A model generated the notes under the pieces. The model saw nothing but the letters and a program-made list of their open reading frames with translations. It was not told where the DNA came from and made no database searches. A DNA stretch of 64,000 bases from Eopsaltria australis (taxonomy: Eukaryota; Chordata; Aves; Passeriformes; Petroicidae): assembly GCA_034509425.1 (NCBI GenBank), contig JAVTVJ010000011.1, positions 6,052,501 through 6,116,500 of the forward strand. The letters run 5' to 3'. This document shows positions 44,601 through 55,300 of the stretch, piece by piece; positions within the stretch are counted from its first letter, which is position 1, and every line of letters begins with the position of its first letter. The position numbers were made by a program, and so were the translations under genes.

Positions 44601-47600
44601 TCTGATACTGTATCTTGAAACCTAAACCAGAGCTTCTAGAAAAATGTGTGTTAAACAGATACATTCAAGAAAGGAGGGTATGAAGTGTGCTGTAGGTATG
44701 AATACTACCTGGCATGAGGTAATATGGAGTCCACAGCCTGTGTGCAGCCCTACTTGCCAGAAAATACAGACATGGAAAGTCCTCGTTCCCAACACAGTCT
44801 CGTGGTAATAGGAGAGAACATCAGCAGGATGGACTGCATGTTCCTAGACATTTATCCTTTCTGCTTTGGAACCTTGTACTACTGGAGGTCACTTGTTGCA
44901 ACTCTTGTCATGACATAAATATTCATAATAATTGCTAAAAAAAAAGTTACCTAAAACAAATCCCATAAAGCAGAAATAGAACCATTCAAGCTGTCACTCA
45001 CTTAACTGCATGTTCCAAATCTGGCCCTCCCATTAAAGGAATCTGGAAATATTTGAAAGGAAAAGCCCCAAATACTCTCACTAGTAGACAGGCTGAGAAA
45101 ACACCACAAAATATGTTTATATCAGTCAGCACAGCAGTCAGTGCATTTTCAGTAGGTGACAACATGACTGCCTCATGCACATCTTACTGTGGATAACAGG
45201 GATCACTGCCCAAACTGACAGCAGCTGTAAGAGGAAAAGAATTAATGTGCCTGTATGAAGAAATAAACAGTGACTTTTCACTGTATCATCTAAGAACTAG
45301 CTGGGCAGCAGTACAGGGAGTTTCTTAGGTTCTAATAGAAACTGGAAAGCAAGAATGAGGCTTGCACATGCACATTCATGAAGTATTACCACAAAAACAG
45401 ATCCAACAGCCAAAAAGCCAACTGTTACCTAAGCAACCACCTCCACTTGACTGTAAAAAGAGGGAGGAAAAAAAAAGAAACTAAAAAAAAAAAAGAAAAA
45501 GCAGGGCACCGTTGAGCAAGCACAACACTAACAGAAAAGACACTCAGAGCATTCAGCACAGCAGCTACCATCAGTTTCTGGGGTTTTTTTTCTGCATTCA
45601 CCATATAGCTATTTAATGGATATTACTGCAGAAAAAACATTTATGAGAAAGAGCACCCAACTCCCTCAATTTTTCTTCTTTAACAGAATCAACCTGAAAA
45701 GCTTGAAAGCTTGCTAACCTCTTAGGCCAAGTATAGCAGTAAAATGCAGGGATTAGATAGAAACAATTAGAGCAAGTGAAGTGTTTCACATGTTTTACCT
45801 TTCCCTTCTTTTCCATAAGCAAGGGCTGGTGGAATAGTTAGCTTCCGCTTCTCTCCCACACACATATCCTTCAACCCTCTGTCCCAGCCTTTGAGAGCTT
45901 CCCTTATGCCAAGTGTAAACCACATAGGCTGACCATTGTTATGCTTGTGACTGGAAAATAATGGAATAAAACACTTCATATTCAAGCATCAAATTCCACA
46001 AAAGGCAGATGGAATATGCTCATAATACAGATATAGAGTTAAAAACACAGCACTACTCAGCACCTTGACATCTCTTAAATGAAAGACCTACACTTTCAAA
46101 GTCCTTAAAACTTATGATTTGCATGATAAGGTTCCTTGAGAAGTAAAGAAATAAAACAACATTTACCTGGTGTGTTTATGACAACATCAAGCACCCCAGA
46201 CCCCCACCTTCACTTCCCTGATCACCTACTTCCACTTGGAAACTGATCAGACCAGAAAGGCATTTTTCTAAAAAATCTACAGTCACAGCCATCTACAAAC
46301 TTCTGTAAATTCCAAACCACAGACCAGCATGGTCATGATAGCAATATACATTTTAACATGCTTAGAAGAATCAGCCACATCTCTTTCAAAAGAAGAAAAA
46401 AATAGGAAAAAAAAAAAAAAGGAAACAACTACATAACAGTCTAGAAAAAAACAGAAACAAATGCATGCAAAACATTCAACTTTAGATTTAGGGAGACAAG
46501 ACCCTTTTCTGATTTAACCGGGTGGTACAACCTGGACTACTTTTACTCTACTAATAGACAAGGAATTTAAAAGCTCTATTTACTAGTCATGCAGGAAGGT
46601 GTTTAAGAAGAAAACAGAACACTTACAGAAGTTAGTCAGCAGCAAAAACTTTAGAGTGTCACTAGAAGTCCTTTTAGAGAGGCAGGTTAACTACAAGACA
46701 AAATTAGTGAGATTTTAGTTGAATCATCTGCAATAACACAAACATGCAAAACTGTCTCTTTTTTTAATACACAAAAGTAGCCTTCATGCAGCCTGCAGAG
46801 ACTAGAGCATTTTGCTGTCTCCCACGATTAACACTTCGTTGATGTTTTACAGGACATCCAGCATTAGCAAGTCGTTGCAGGCTCTTAGCAGACTCCCTCG
46901 AATTGCTGGCTCTTCCTCCTATTTGCATTTCTGTGGCTCTGCTATGTTGACTTGTCTGGTCGGGGGCAGGTAAAGAATAATGAAAAGCTGTGATTGTGCT
47001 GCCGGTAGTGAAAGGACACATACAACTTTTTTTTTTTTTTTTTTTTAACTAACAGTTTGCTTTAGAAACCAAACAGCAATTAATGCATAGCACAAGACCT
47101 ATTAAACCGCTGAGATCATATACCAACATCTGCACCTAAATCACAGAATGGTTTAGATTGGAGGAGACATTAAAGATCATCCAATTCCAACCCCTGTGCC
47201 ATGGGCAGGGATACCTTCAACTGGACCAGATTCTCAGAGCCCCATCCAGCCTGGTCTAGGACATCTCCAGGAATGCGTTGTCAACAACTTCCCTGGGCAA
47301 CCTGTTCCAGTGGCTCACCACCCTCACAGCAAGGAATTTCTTTCTAATAACGTAATCTCAACCTGCTCTAATATTGAAGCCATTCCCTCTTGTTCTGTCA
47401 CTACACGCTCTTGCAAAAAGTCTCTCTGCATCTTTGTTCAGGTACTGGAAAGCCACAAATAGGTCACTTCAAAGCCTTCTCTCTTCCAGGCTGAACAATC
47501 CCAGTTCTTTCACCCTTTCCCCATAGGAGAGCTGCTCTATGCATAACATCCCCTTCTTTTAAGAAATCCCACATGGCTCTACTTCTTACAGACTGACCAG

Positions 47601-48651
47601 AAAACAAATGCTATGTAGGATTTATTTTATAACCTTGGGAAAGGAGATAAACCTTACTGTTGGTGTTCATCTTGAACAGCATTGTGAGACAGTGCTTGAC
47701 ACCAAACTTTCTGAGAACGGGTGGCAGTGGGAGGGGCCCCAATGACAAGTTTATGCAGTGTTATTTAAGCTCTTTTATCCAAAAGCAAATAAGGCATTCA
47801 TGCGTTGCTTTTGTTTCCTTGCACACAAGTAAGGGCAAGTTTTGGGTGTTTGGGGAGGAATATATATATATATATATATACACACATAAAGGAGCGAGTA
47901 CAGAGAAGGTGCACCAAGACTGTTAGAGGGATGGAGCAGCACCTCTCCTAGAGGAAAGGCTGAGAGAACTGGGATTGTTCAGCCTGGTACAGAGAAAGCT
48001 CCAGGGTGACTTAATTGCGCCTTTCCAGTATCTCAAGGGAGCCTACAGGAAAGATGGAGACAGACAATTTAAAAGGGCATGTAGTGACAGGACAAAGGGT
48101 GACGGCTTTAAACTGCGAGTAGGCTCAGAGCAGATATTAGAAAGCAATTCTTTACTTTGAGGGTGGAACAGGCTGCCCGAGGCAGTTGTTGACAACCCAT
48201 CCCTGGACGTGTTCAAGGCCAGGCTGGATGGCGGTCTGAGCAACCTGGTCAGTGGAAGGATCAAGGAATCTTTAAGGTCACTTCCAACCCAAGCCATTAT
48301 ATGATTCTATTTTATATATGTAATGTATATACGGATATAATTGTGGCTTTCCTATATATATTCTGTTATATATCTATATATATATATAGATATGTTTCCC
48401 CACGCAAGCTCAGCCAGCAGCTCGCTCGGAGAAGACGCGCCGCTCACTTACGTCGAGTGAAACATGGAGCCGTCCCTCTCCAAGAAGCCCTCGTAGTGAA
48501 CCAGCATCATGTCCCCCCACTTGGTCTTCCTGTGGCAGATGAACGGCTTGTGCAGCACCTCCACCTTCACGTCGGCCGCGGGGATCAGCGCCGCTCCCGC
48601 GCAGCCCAGCAGGGCGGACCACAGCAGGAGCAGCAGCAGCGTGGCCGCCAT
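41493..48651 (-). CDS. FKBP14: Peptidyl-prolyl isomerase FKBP14 (FKBP22), complete
   Basis: Complement(48452..48651, 45799..45950, 42952..43079, 41493..41651) gives 639 nt and 212 residues, one more than human FKBP14. Order: signal peptide (about 1-20, leucine-rich), FKBP-type PPIase domain (about 38-136), two EF-hands (loops 149-160 and 193-204) and the C-terminal ER-retrieval signal HDEL. Cys39 and Cys97 correspond to the known domain disulfide, and Asn177 (NDT) to the human glycosylation site. The protein acts in the ER lumen on procollagen type III and related clients; loss in humans causes kyphoscoliotic Ehlers-Danlos syndrome. The exon phases 2, 1 and 0 all fit. Transcription is likely from the CCAAT-rich promoter shared with PLEKHA8. 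Confidence 0.98.
41652..42951 (-). other. FKBP14: FKBP14 intron 3
   Basis: 1.3 kb intron between GTGAGT and AACAG. I see no repeat or RNA gene in it. Confidence 0.9.
42952..43079 (-). CDS. FKBP14: FKBP14 exon 3 (residues 118-160)
   Basis: Acceptor GGGCAG is followed by GA, completing Gly118, then KIPPESTLIFNIDLLEIRNG closes the PPIase domain. PRSHESFQEM leads into the first EF-hand loop, D149-L-N-D-D-W-K-L-S-K-Q-E160. The donor is GAG|GTGAGT, phase 0. Confidence 0.97.
43080..45798 (-). other. FKBP14: FKBP14 intron 2
   Basis: 2.7 kb intron with an A/G-rich stretch near 45465-45500. No mobile element is recognisable. The small open frames have no family signature. Confidence 0.88.
45799..45950 (-). 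CDS. FKBP14: FKBP14 exon 2 (residues 67-118)
   Basis: Acceptor TTTCCAG is followed by T, completing Thr67. The exon encodes HKHNNGQPMWFTLGIREALK, GWDRGLKDMCVGEKRKLTIP and PALAYGKEGK, the core FKBP active-site strands including the GWDRGL and MCVGEKR signatures and Cys97. It ends AAA G|GTAAAA, phase 1. Length is 152 nt. Confidence 0.97.
47141..47555 (-). mobile_element. CR1 LINE 3' fragment, minus orientation
   Basis: Reverse complement of a CR1 tail: TCACAGAATGGTTTAGATTG, GATCATCCAATTCCAACCCC, GTGCCATGGGCAGGGATACC, AGCCCCATCCAGCCTGG, CTTCCCTGGGCAACCTGTTC, CTCACCACCCTCACAGC, TCTTTCTAATAACGTAATCT and AGGCTGAACAATCCCAGTTC. It is in the same orientation as FKBP14. Confidence 0.96.
47860..47888. 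repeat. (TA)n microsatellite
   Basis: Ten or so TA units followed by CACACATA. It lies between the two inverted CR1 fragments of FKBP14 intron 1. Confidence 0.93.
47889..48312 (+). mobile_element. CR1 LINE 3' fragment, plus orientation
   Basis: Sense CR1 tail: AGCAGCACCTCTCCTAGAGG, GGGATTGTTCAGCCTGG, CTCCAGGGTGACTTAATTGC, GGGAGCCTACAGGAAAGATG, CATCCCTGGACGTGTTCAAG and a terminal CATTATATGATTCTAT. It is opposite in orientation to FKBP14 and to the neighbouring CR1 copy. Confidence 0.96.
48313..48392. repeat. TA-rich simple repeat
   Basis: Imperfect TATATA sequence continuing from the CR1 3' end, with a near-perfect TA core at about 48374-48388. It may have grown from the AT-rich CR1 terminal repeats. 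Confidence 0.8.
48452..48651 (-). CDS. FKBP14: FKBP14 exon 1 (residues 1-66)
   Basis: The ATG is the first of the conserved frame and gives a classic signal peptide, MAATLLLLLLWSALLGCAGA, ahead of ALIPAADVKVEVLHKPF. The first half of the PPIase domain follows, with FICHRKTKWGDMMLVHYEGF. The donor is TCGAC|GTAAGT, phase 2 (inside Thr67). The exon lies in the promoter CpG island and has GC-rich codon use unlike the other three exons. Confidence 0.97.
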
Positions 48652-48782
48652 CGCGCCGCCTCGTTGCCCTCACGGTGCCGCCATCCCGCAGCCGGCCCGG
48701 CCGGTCCGTCCGACGTGGCAGCGGCGCGCACCGCGGCCAGCCCCCGGCTCCCCTCGGCCCGGCACCGGCGGCGCGCGTGCTG

Positions 48783-48787
48783 ATTGG
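48783..48787 (-). promoter_or_regulatory. CCAAT box 1
   Basis: ATTGG in the context TGATTGGCCG; a good NF-Y core in reverse orientation, about 130 bp from the FKBP14 ATG. Confidence 0.6.
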
Positions 48788-48823
48788 CCGTCCGTAGGGC
48801 GAGCTCAGGAGGAGCTGCCGCCC

Positions 48824-48828
48824 ATTGG
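48824..48828 (-). promoter_or_regulatory. CCAAT box 2
   Basis: ATTGG in the context CCCATTGGGG, 41 bp from box 1. The flanks are less ideal for NF-Y. Confidence 0.5.
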
Positions 48829-48857
48829 GGTGGCTCCCTGTCCGTCACCCAGCTCAC

Positions 48858-48862
48858 CCAAT
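48858..48862 (+). promoter_or_regulatory. CCAAT box 3
   Basis: CCAAT in the context CACCCAATCGG, the only box of the five in the plus orientation; 34 bp from box 2. Confidence 0.6.
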
Positions 48863-48985
48863 CGGCAGGCCCGGAACGCCGAGGGGGGGGTGGGCGGGCC
48901 GGGCGCTCCGGGAAGTCACAGCGCCGGCGAGCGGGGCAGCCCCGCGGGGCGCGCGCACAATAGAGCCGGTCGCTGCCGGCCGTTG

Positions 48986-48990
48986 ATTGG
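48986..48990 (-). promoter_or_regulatory. CCAAT box 4
   Basis: ATTGG in the context GTTGATTGGGCGG, next to a GC-box-like sequence (GGGCGG). Confidence 0.6.
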
Positions 48991-49018
48991 GCGGCGGCGG
49001 CAGCGAGGGCGCGCTCCG

Positions 49019-49023
49019 ATTGG
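49019..49023 (-). promoter_or_regulatory. CCAAT box 5
   Basis: ATTGG in the context CCGATTGGCCG, 33 bp from box 4. A spacing of about three helical turns is common for paired NF-Y sites. Confidence 0.6.
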
Positions 49024-49203
49024 CCGCGAGCGGCCACCTGCTCTGGGCACTCCGCGCCCGCCCCACCCGCCCGCTCCTCTCTCCCGCCGGTCACGCGGGC
49101 CGCGATTCACAGCGCGGGTTGCGCTGCCGTAGCGCCGCGGGGCCGTGCCGAGGCCGCGCGGCTGCGGCGCTCCCTGCGCTGGGAGCGTGGCGGCGGCAGC
49201 GGC

Positions 49204-49234
49204 GGGGGGCGGGCCCGGAGCGGGCCGGGCGGGG
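49204..49234 (+). promoter_or_regulatory. PLEKHA8: Potential G-quadruplex in the PLEKHA8 5' region
   Basis: Five G-runs of three or more within 31 bases on the sense strand (49204-09, 49211-13, 49222-24, 49227-29, 49231-34). It lies about 120-150 bp upstream of the ATG, probably near the transcription start or in the 5' leader. Confidence 0.45.
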
Positions 49235-49351
49235 CGCGCGCCCCCCCGCGATGGCGCTGTGTGGAGGCGGCGCGGCGGAGCGCGGGCGGCGGCGGGCGGC
49301 GTGACCCCGCCGGGGGGCGGCCGCGCTGCATGGGGCCGGGGGCCGGCCGGC

Positions 49352-49391
49352 ATGGAGGGGGTGCTGTACAAGTGGACCAACTACCTGAGCG
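49352..49391 (+). CDS. PLEKHA8: PLEKHA8 exon 1 (residues 1-13)
   Basis: The ATG in CCGGCATGG is followed by [12 protein letters not shown] and donor AGCG|GTGAGT, phase 1 (inside Gly14). Lys7 of the PtdIns4P-binding loop is encoded here. The exon sits at the 3' edge of the CpG island. Confidence 0.97.
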
Positions 49392-52300
49392 GTGAGTTCC
49401 TGCCAGTGCTCAGCCTCTGCGGGACGGGCGCCGTCACCTCTCATGGATGTATTTATACGAGTACATACATGTCTATATTCCCTGTATTTGCTGGGTGCGG
49501 TTCAGCGCTGCCCCTTGACCTCGCCGTGCTGGGCTGGTGCGCTGCCTGACTGTCACTGCCCGGCGTTTATCCCGGTGCCAGCGCCCGTCCGGGGCGCCCC
49601 TCGCCCTCCCCGAGGTCGTGGGTTGGGGTTTGGGGTAGTTTGGATGCTCTGGACACAGCTGGAACCACGAACTTCCCCGTTCTCCACACACCCCCGTGGA
49701 ACTTTTATTGAGGCGAGTCGGGGATTCGGGGCATTCCCAGAGCTGGAAGGAAAAGGTGTTGCCTTTCAGTCCCGCTTGGGGGATTCGGATCAAAAGGTAT
49801 GCAAAAAAAAAAAAAAAAGAAAGACGAGAAAAAAGGAGTTGAGGGGCTGTCCTGCTAGCTTTAGGCCCAACTTTTAATTTTTCGGGTGTCCCCGAAGGCT
49901 TGACTTTCGTGTCAGATTGGAAGCAGCCGTGTGTGGGCAGAGGTTAAAGGTGGTGGGGCTGGGAGCACTGCAGCGGCAGGGACGATCCAGTGCCACCCGT
50001 GCTCCCAGGGGATGGCCCCTGCCGGACGCCTGCGGGTCAGCTGAGGCAGAGGCGTGTGATTCGGGGCTATGGATGGGGTCTGGCCAGGTGCGAGCTTCTC
50101 TGTGGTTTGTTGGAACAGTTTGGAAACTTGAAGGTCAGAGACAAGTAACCACGACCACCTTGACATTGCCAGGTGCGAGTGTTGCTCAGTAGTGTACGTA
50201 CAGGGGCTGCCGCCTCGCTTGAATTTTTTTCCAGAGAGGCTGGAACAGCTGCACCTCTCTGGTTAGATGGGAAACTGTAGGAAATCAAAATTAAACAAAG
50301 AAAAATCTGAAGCACAAGGGAACGTTGAATTCATGTGGTAGGGATGGGAGGGGGCAGGAGTGGTGCATGGGGCTGGATTTACTGCTTCACTGGAAGATTG
50401 TTGTGACTTTTCCCCTTTAGGCAATAGGTGTTCTGAGATGAGGATCAAAATTTGTCTGGTCTTGGTGAATAGACATGGATTTTTTTTGTTGTTAATTATT
50501 TGTGAATGCTCTTGAATTAGGAAGTGGCAGTAGGAGCAGCCATGCTTGCCTTTTTCATTTGTATTGCAGAAGTGTGGCAGTATATTAGTCCTTTCCCCAT
50601 ACTAAAACACATATGGTTCAGTTGTTCGAAAGTTTTACATGTTTTTCTTTGCATTGCTGAGATGCTGGGGTGTGTTTGGAATCCTTGTGCTTGGTTTCAT
50701 GCCATGAGACCTGGGAATGTGCGTCTGTGGGAAACAATGCATGTTGTAGATAACTGACTGGCATTTGACATTTTAGTGCCTGAGTGTGCCTGTGGTAGGA
50801 TCAGCTGGACTTCTGTTTTGATGGTAAGATGAAGACTAAGAAGTGTTCTGTTTTCATCAAAATTAAGTTTTCTTTTGCTAAACACATTGATAAGCATTTC
50901 CAGTCAAATGGCCCTTCATGAAGAAGGATAACGCTTTGCAAACCTCAGTCCAAGGGAATGCAATGAAGGAAACTCTTTTCCTTGCATATGTAAGATTTGT
51001 ACTGGCTGAAAACTAGAAGAGATTTTGCTGTGAACAGAGAGAAAAATCTGTGATGGAAAATTGAAACATCCTTCTGATTTCTTTGTTGAAGCTTGATTCT
51101 TCTAGCAAGTGTAGTTGTCAAGGTCACTGTGCCTTTTCTTAAGGTGTAGAAGGCCCATGGTGTGTTTGAGAGCAATAAATTTGCTGTTCTGCAAGCTGTC
51201 TGTGCATACCAGTGCTTTCTTTTGCCATAAAATGAACACTTCCTGCCCTGAAGCCATTGCATCACAAATTTATGCAGACATGCAAAAAAAAAAAAAAAAT
51301 CATTCTGGAATGTGGTGTTTATAACAATAACAAAGAGCTGGAGAGTGAGAGACAGGAAAGCCTCCTTTCAGGGATTAAGGGAAGTAAGAAGGTTCAACAG
51401 GTCAGTATTTCTGCTTTTCCTTCTTGCTGTGAGAGAGGAGCTGATGGGAGTTTGTTGGTAATTGAGTCTTTTCTGGGAATTTGGATTTTGTAATGTCTTA
51501 TGTCATTGCCATAATGAGAGGTCAAGTCCACATCAACTCATTTCCTCCCAGCTCTTGGGCCGGGAGCTAGATCTGTGTTGCAAATTACATAGTTATTGAC
51601 AGCAAGAACGTTTCAGAAATAGGAAACAAGTTTGGTTTTCTGTGGGCAAAGGGCAAAGAAAACACAGCATGATTGCCACCAATTGAAAGACAGATTAGTT
51701 TGCCTTACTGCTTAAACAAGTTATCTTGTTCGTAACAAACACACTTGTTTGCTTTATATAGATTAGGATAAGTCAAATCAGTATTACCTTGTTTTTACTT
51801 GGAGGTAGGGTTTTTCCTCTGGTTTTGATCCTGCACTCACGTTGTGGTTTCTATGTGCAGGGTTTCCAGTGCTGCCTTGGGAATCACTGAGTTTAGAAAA
51901 CTGAGATTTTTAGAGGTTTTTTTTGGTCTCCTGATGTAATGGCCACCAGATAGTGATTTCTCAATGTGTTACTTTTGTTTAAGTTCACACAAAGTGTGCC
52001 AACTTTGGGTCAGATATGCATTCACACAGTTCTGGCCTATGAAATTCCATTGGAATATTGTGTTTGCAGTGTGTGTCCTTTGATTGCTCTTGCCTGTGCT
52101 TCCCCCACTAAATTAGTTAAAACCTCAAGGGAGCAGGGAACTTTACAAGCACAATTATCGTCATACAAAGTGAGACAGCACTTTTTCTCTTGGGCAAATA
52201 TATAATGCATCAGCAAACTTCAAATTATTAATCCTCAAAATCCAGACCAGGGTGACTTAAATCATGCAGGCATGTAAGTTGGCCTCAGCTGAGCTTACAG

Positions 52301-55300
52301 TCAAAGCATGTAACATGATCTTTAAAAATTCCTAGATTTCATCCTTTGCCAAAAGTCTCTATCTGATGTTAGTTTTGTTTGGTGGGGGCTGGGGCTGGGT
52401 GTGTAACTATTGTTTCAGTGCCACTTACTGTAGTGAGCAGTTGGAATGATCAAAGTGTCACCGTGTGCCTTCCCTGTAGCTCCTCGGTCTGTCGTGCTGC
52501 CACTGCCTGCGGTCCTGGCTGAGCACAAACCATTCTGGTGTGGGCAGCAGCAGAGCAAGATCCTGGCTTGCAGTGCCATAGCGTGACTGATCTCCAGCTG
52601 GGAATGCTGCTTGCAGGATAGAGACAGGAGAGAGAGGAGCTGAACCGCACGAGAAGGCTGCTCTTTGCTGCTTGGAAACTGCCTCCCGTGGGACTCTCTG
52701 ACTGAACTCAACCTGCAAAACCTGCTCTTTGTTGAGCATGCCCTCTGATTGATAAAATAAATTGATTTAGTCTTTGGAGTTTGCCTTGTAAAAGGCATCT
52801 ATGATTTTTTTCTCATCAAGTTTATAGAGTGAGTAAGCTATTGCTGGGAAACAGCATGGAGTTGGGGAATACCTCCCTTGAGTGGTGTGTGTGAGAGCTT
52901 AGCACTTTCAAGTTGATTTTTTTCTTTCTGCTGGGATTCAGTTCAGTTCAGATCTTCAGCATAGGCACACACCCTACCTAGGATTGCTGCTAACTCTGGA
53001 AGAGATGGTATGGATCAGCTCTTGGCTTCAGGGTTCAAAGGCAGCTTCATCATTAGATGAAAAATGATGACTGCTTCCACTGGCTTCCTTGGTATTCGTT
53101 ACATGCTCCATGAAATGGCTTTGATTACTTTGCTTTACAAAGCTAAGCTTTTCCTGATATTTAAATATTCGCTTCCTTATTTGTGCTTAGTAATTCTAAC
53201 CTTAAGTAATTAATCTTCCTCAAGGCATGATACCTTCATGCCATCACCAGTGACCAACAGTGTGCATCATGCCACATACTTTAGTTAGCTCTTCCCATCT
53301 ACCTCTGTGTAACCATCCCCTCTCAGTTTATTGTTGTACTTTGGATTCTTTTCAGTTTATCCCAAGATACCAAGAGCCAGCACCAAGCAGTACATTTCAG
53401 CTTTCACATAAAACTTTAAATTACTCGTCTCTAATAATTCAGAATTCCATAATAAACTTGGGGGTAGGGCTCAAGAAAATGTGCAAAAGCATTAGTTCTT
53501 GTATCTTGAATCTGGGTGTGCATGACATTGCTTAGAGTACATCTTTGTTTTGAGGGTTTAAGAGATCTGACCTTTTAGGATGAGAGACACATATCCTTCC
53601 AGCTGATACCAAGCTCTGGAAATAAGCTCCTCAGTTTCCAGACGTGGAGAAATTAATTGAAAATTTCACACTTAGATAAAGATTCGGTTCTAAAAAAGCC
53701 TTTTATAATCTTCACCTTCATTTTAGCCTCTGGGTATAGTCCAAGTTCTGATTGTGTAAAATTAGAAGTCTGGCTTTTGTGGAGGTGGACCTAGACAGCT
53801 GAGGTTTCTGTTGCCTTCAGGGCAATGTTCTGCCTTCTATTACTGGCTGTGGCTGCTCTCAGAGACCAGGTGTTGGTTTAGGTGAATGCCTGAGTCTCAG
53901 CCAGTTCTGGGTACTTCAGAGACTGATTAGTTAATTCTCTTTGGACTTTGCTTAATTGTCTTTGTGTGATTTGACCGTCCTTCTCATGACTTTCTTCCCT
54001 TTTCCTCTATATTTCTTCATGCAGCAATCTTGATTTTGTCCAGCCTTTTTGGAACTGAGTAATGTGCTCACAGTAGAAAAGTTTGATGAGGCTGCAGGAA
54101 TGGAAATCAGTGTCCCCTGTCTCCTCTGTAAGCGTTAGGGCAGTGCTGCAGAGCTCCATGGTGCAGCATTCCCTGCCAGGTATGCTGCAGTACCGGTGCT
54201 TCTGCATTCAGTCCCTCTGCACTGAAGTGAGTAAGTGATCACAGGGAATGGCTGGCTAGGACAGAAAGCAAAGGTGTGGTAGACTGATGGTGAAGAGATA
54301 CCATCGTGTGGTATCTGTGTGTGCTTACATAAATTCAGTGTGGTGACTTAGTTTGGCCTCATAACCACCCCAGGGGTCAGGAGCAGTTTGTTTCCTGGGG
54401 CTGGGAAGTATAAACTGAGGAGGAAAACTCCCAGGAGCTTTGTATGACTTGAATTAGTGTGTCTGAGTAGTGGCCTGTGCTATTGAACTTCTGCCTCCAC
54501 CATGATCCCCTCTCTGCCCTTCATCCTTTCACTGTGTCCCCTTCAAAAATGCCTGACGGCTGGTACATTGTGCTCTCTGTGCCTTGGCTGGCAACTGCCA
54601 GAATAAAATCATTTGCAAACAAACCCGGTTGCCCTGTGATGACAGGATGCTTTTTCAATGCTGCTAACATTGCCCTAACAGTTGTGATAGAAGCAAAAGT
54701 GGACTTCATGAAACCCCTATGAGAAAAATCATTTGGGAGAAGGTCATTGTGTTAAAGACAGTTCAGGGCACCCACTCTGGGACTTTTTGTGACTCTGCTC
54801 AGAAAAACAGGGATCTGTCCTGCTGCGCAACTAAGTCTTGGATCTTGCCCTTGGTATAAGCAGTAGGGAGGTGATGGAGGCTTTAACTCCTGCTATTAGA
54901 GAAATGTTGTAACACTGAAAGTTCATAATTACTTCCTATCTGCAGTTCAAGTCTGGATTAGGGTCAAAGAAGTCCAAGGACTATCTATTGCAAAGTTTTG
55001 CAAAAACTAATTCTCATGGAAAGCAAGCAATAATAAAAACCTGGGTGTCTGGCCTTTATGCATTTTAGAAATGCAACTGGAACTGGCGTCTCTTAATTGC
55101 AGCTTGTTTTCCAGGTCATCAATTTGACTTCTTGAGTATGTAATTCTCCCAGATGGCTTGGCTTTGTGGATGTCTGACATGATCTACATGTCTTCAAATG
55201 TTGGGGTTTTTTTCTTCAGCCTTGGCACTTTGGAAGGAATGTTATCTGGAGTCTAAGTTGTATAACACTGAAGTTTGAATTATGTCCAAATTGCAACTGT

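Larger units (their letters stand above)
45951..48451 (-). other. FKBP14: FKBP14 intron 1
   Basis: 2.5 kb intron. The right half is nearly all repeats: a poly-T run (about 47029-47046), a minus CR1, a (TA)n tract, a plus CR1 and a second TA-rich tract that ends only about 60 bp from the exon 1 donor. Confidence 0.9.
48652..49351. promoter_or_regulatory. Bidirectional CpG-island promoter of FKBP14 and PLEKHA8
   Basis: Only 700 bp separate the two divergent start codons. The block is very GC- and CpG-rich, lacks an obvious TATA box and carries five CCAAT-box cores (listed separately). The CpG-rich DNA continues into both first exons and into the start of PLEKHA8 intron 1. The transcription starts cannot be placed from sequence alone. 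A shared promoter is inferred from geometry, and this head-to-head order is conserved in human. Confidence 0.88.

Noticed and set aside
46764..47046. Possible retrocopy: 85-codon minus-strand frame next to a poly-T run
   Set aside because: The homopolymer lies at the 5' side of that frame, so it cannot be its poly(A) tail, and the protein is not recognised.
48509..49549. Several 100-207-codon open frames on both strands around the FKBP14/PLEKHA8 promoter
   Set aside because: Same GC artefact; only the short true first exons in this block match known proteins.
52415..52798. 127-codon minus-strand frame in PLEKHA8 intron 1
   Set aside because: No domain or conserved motif; intronic and antisense, with no promoter or splice support.
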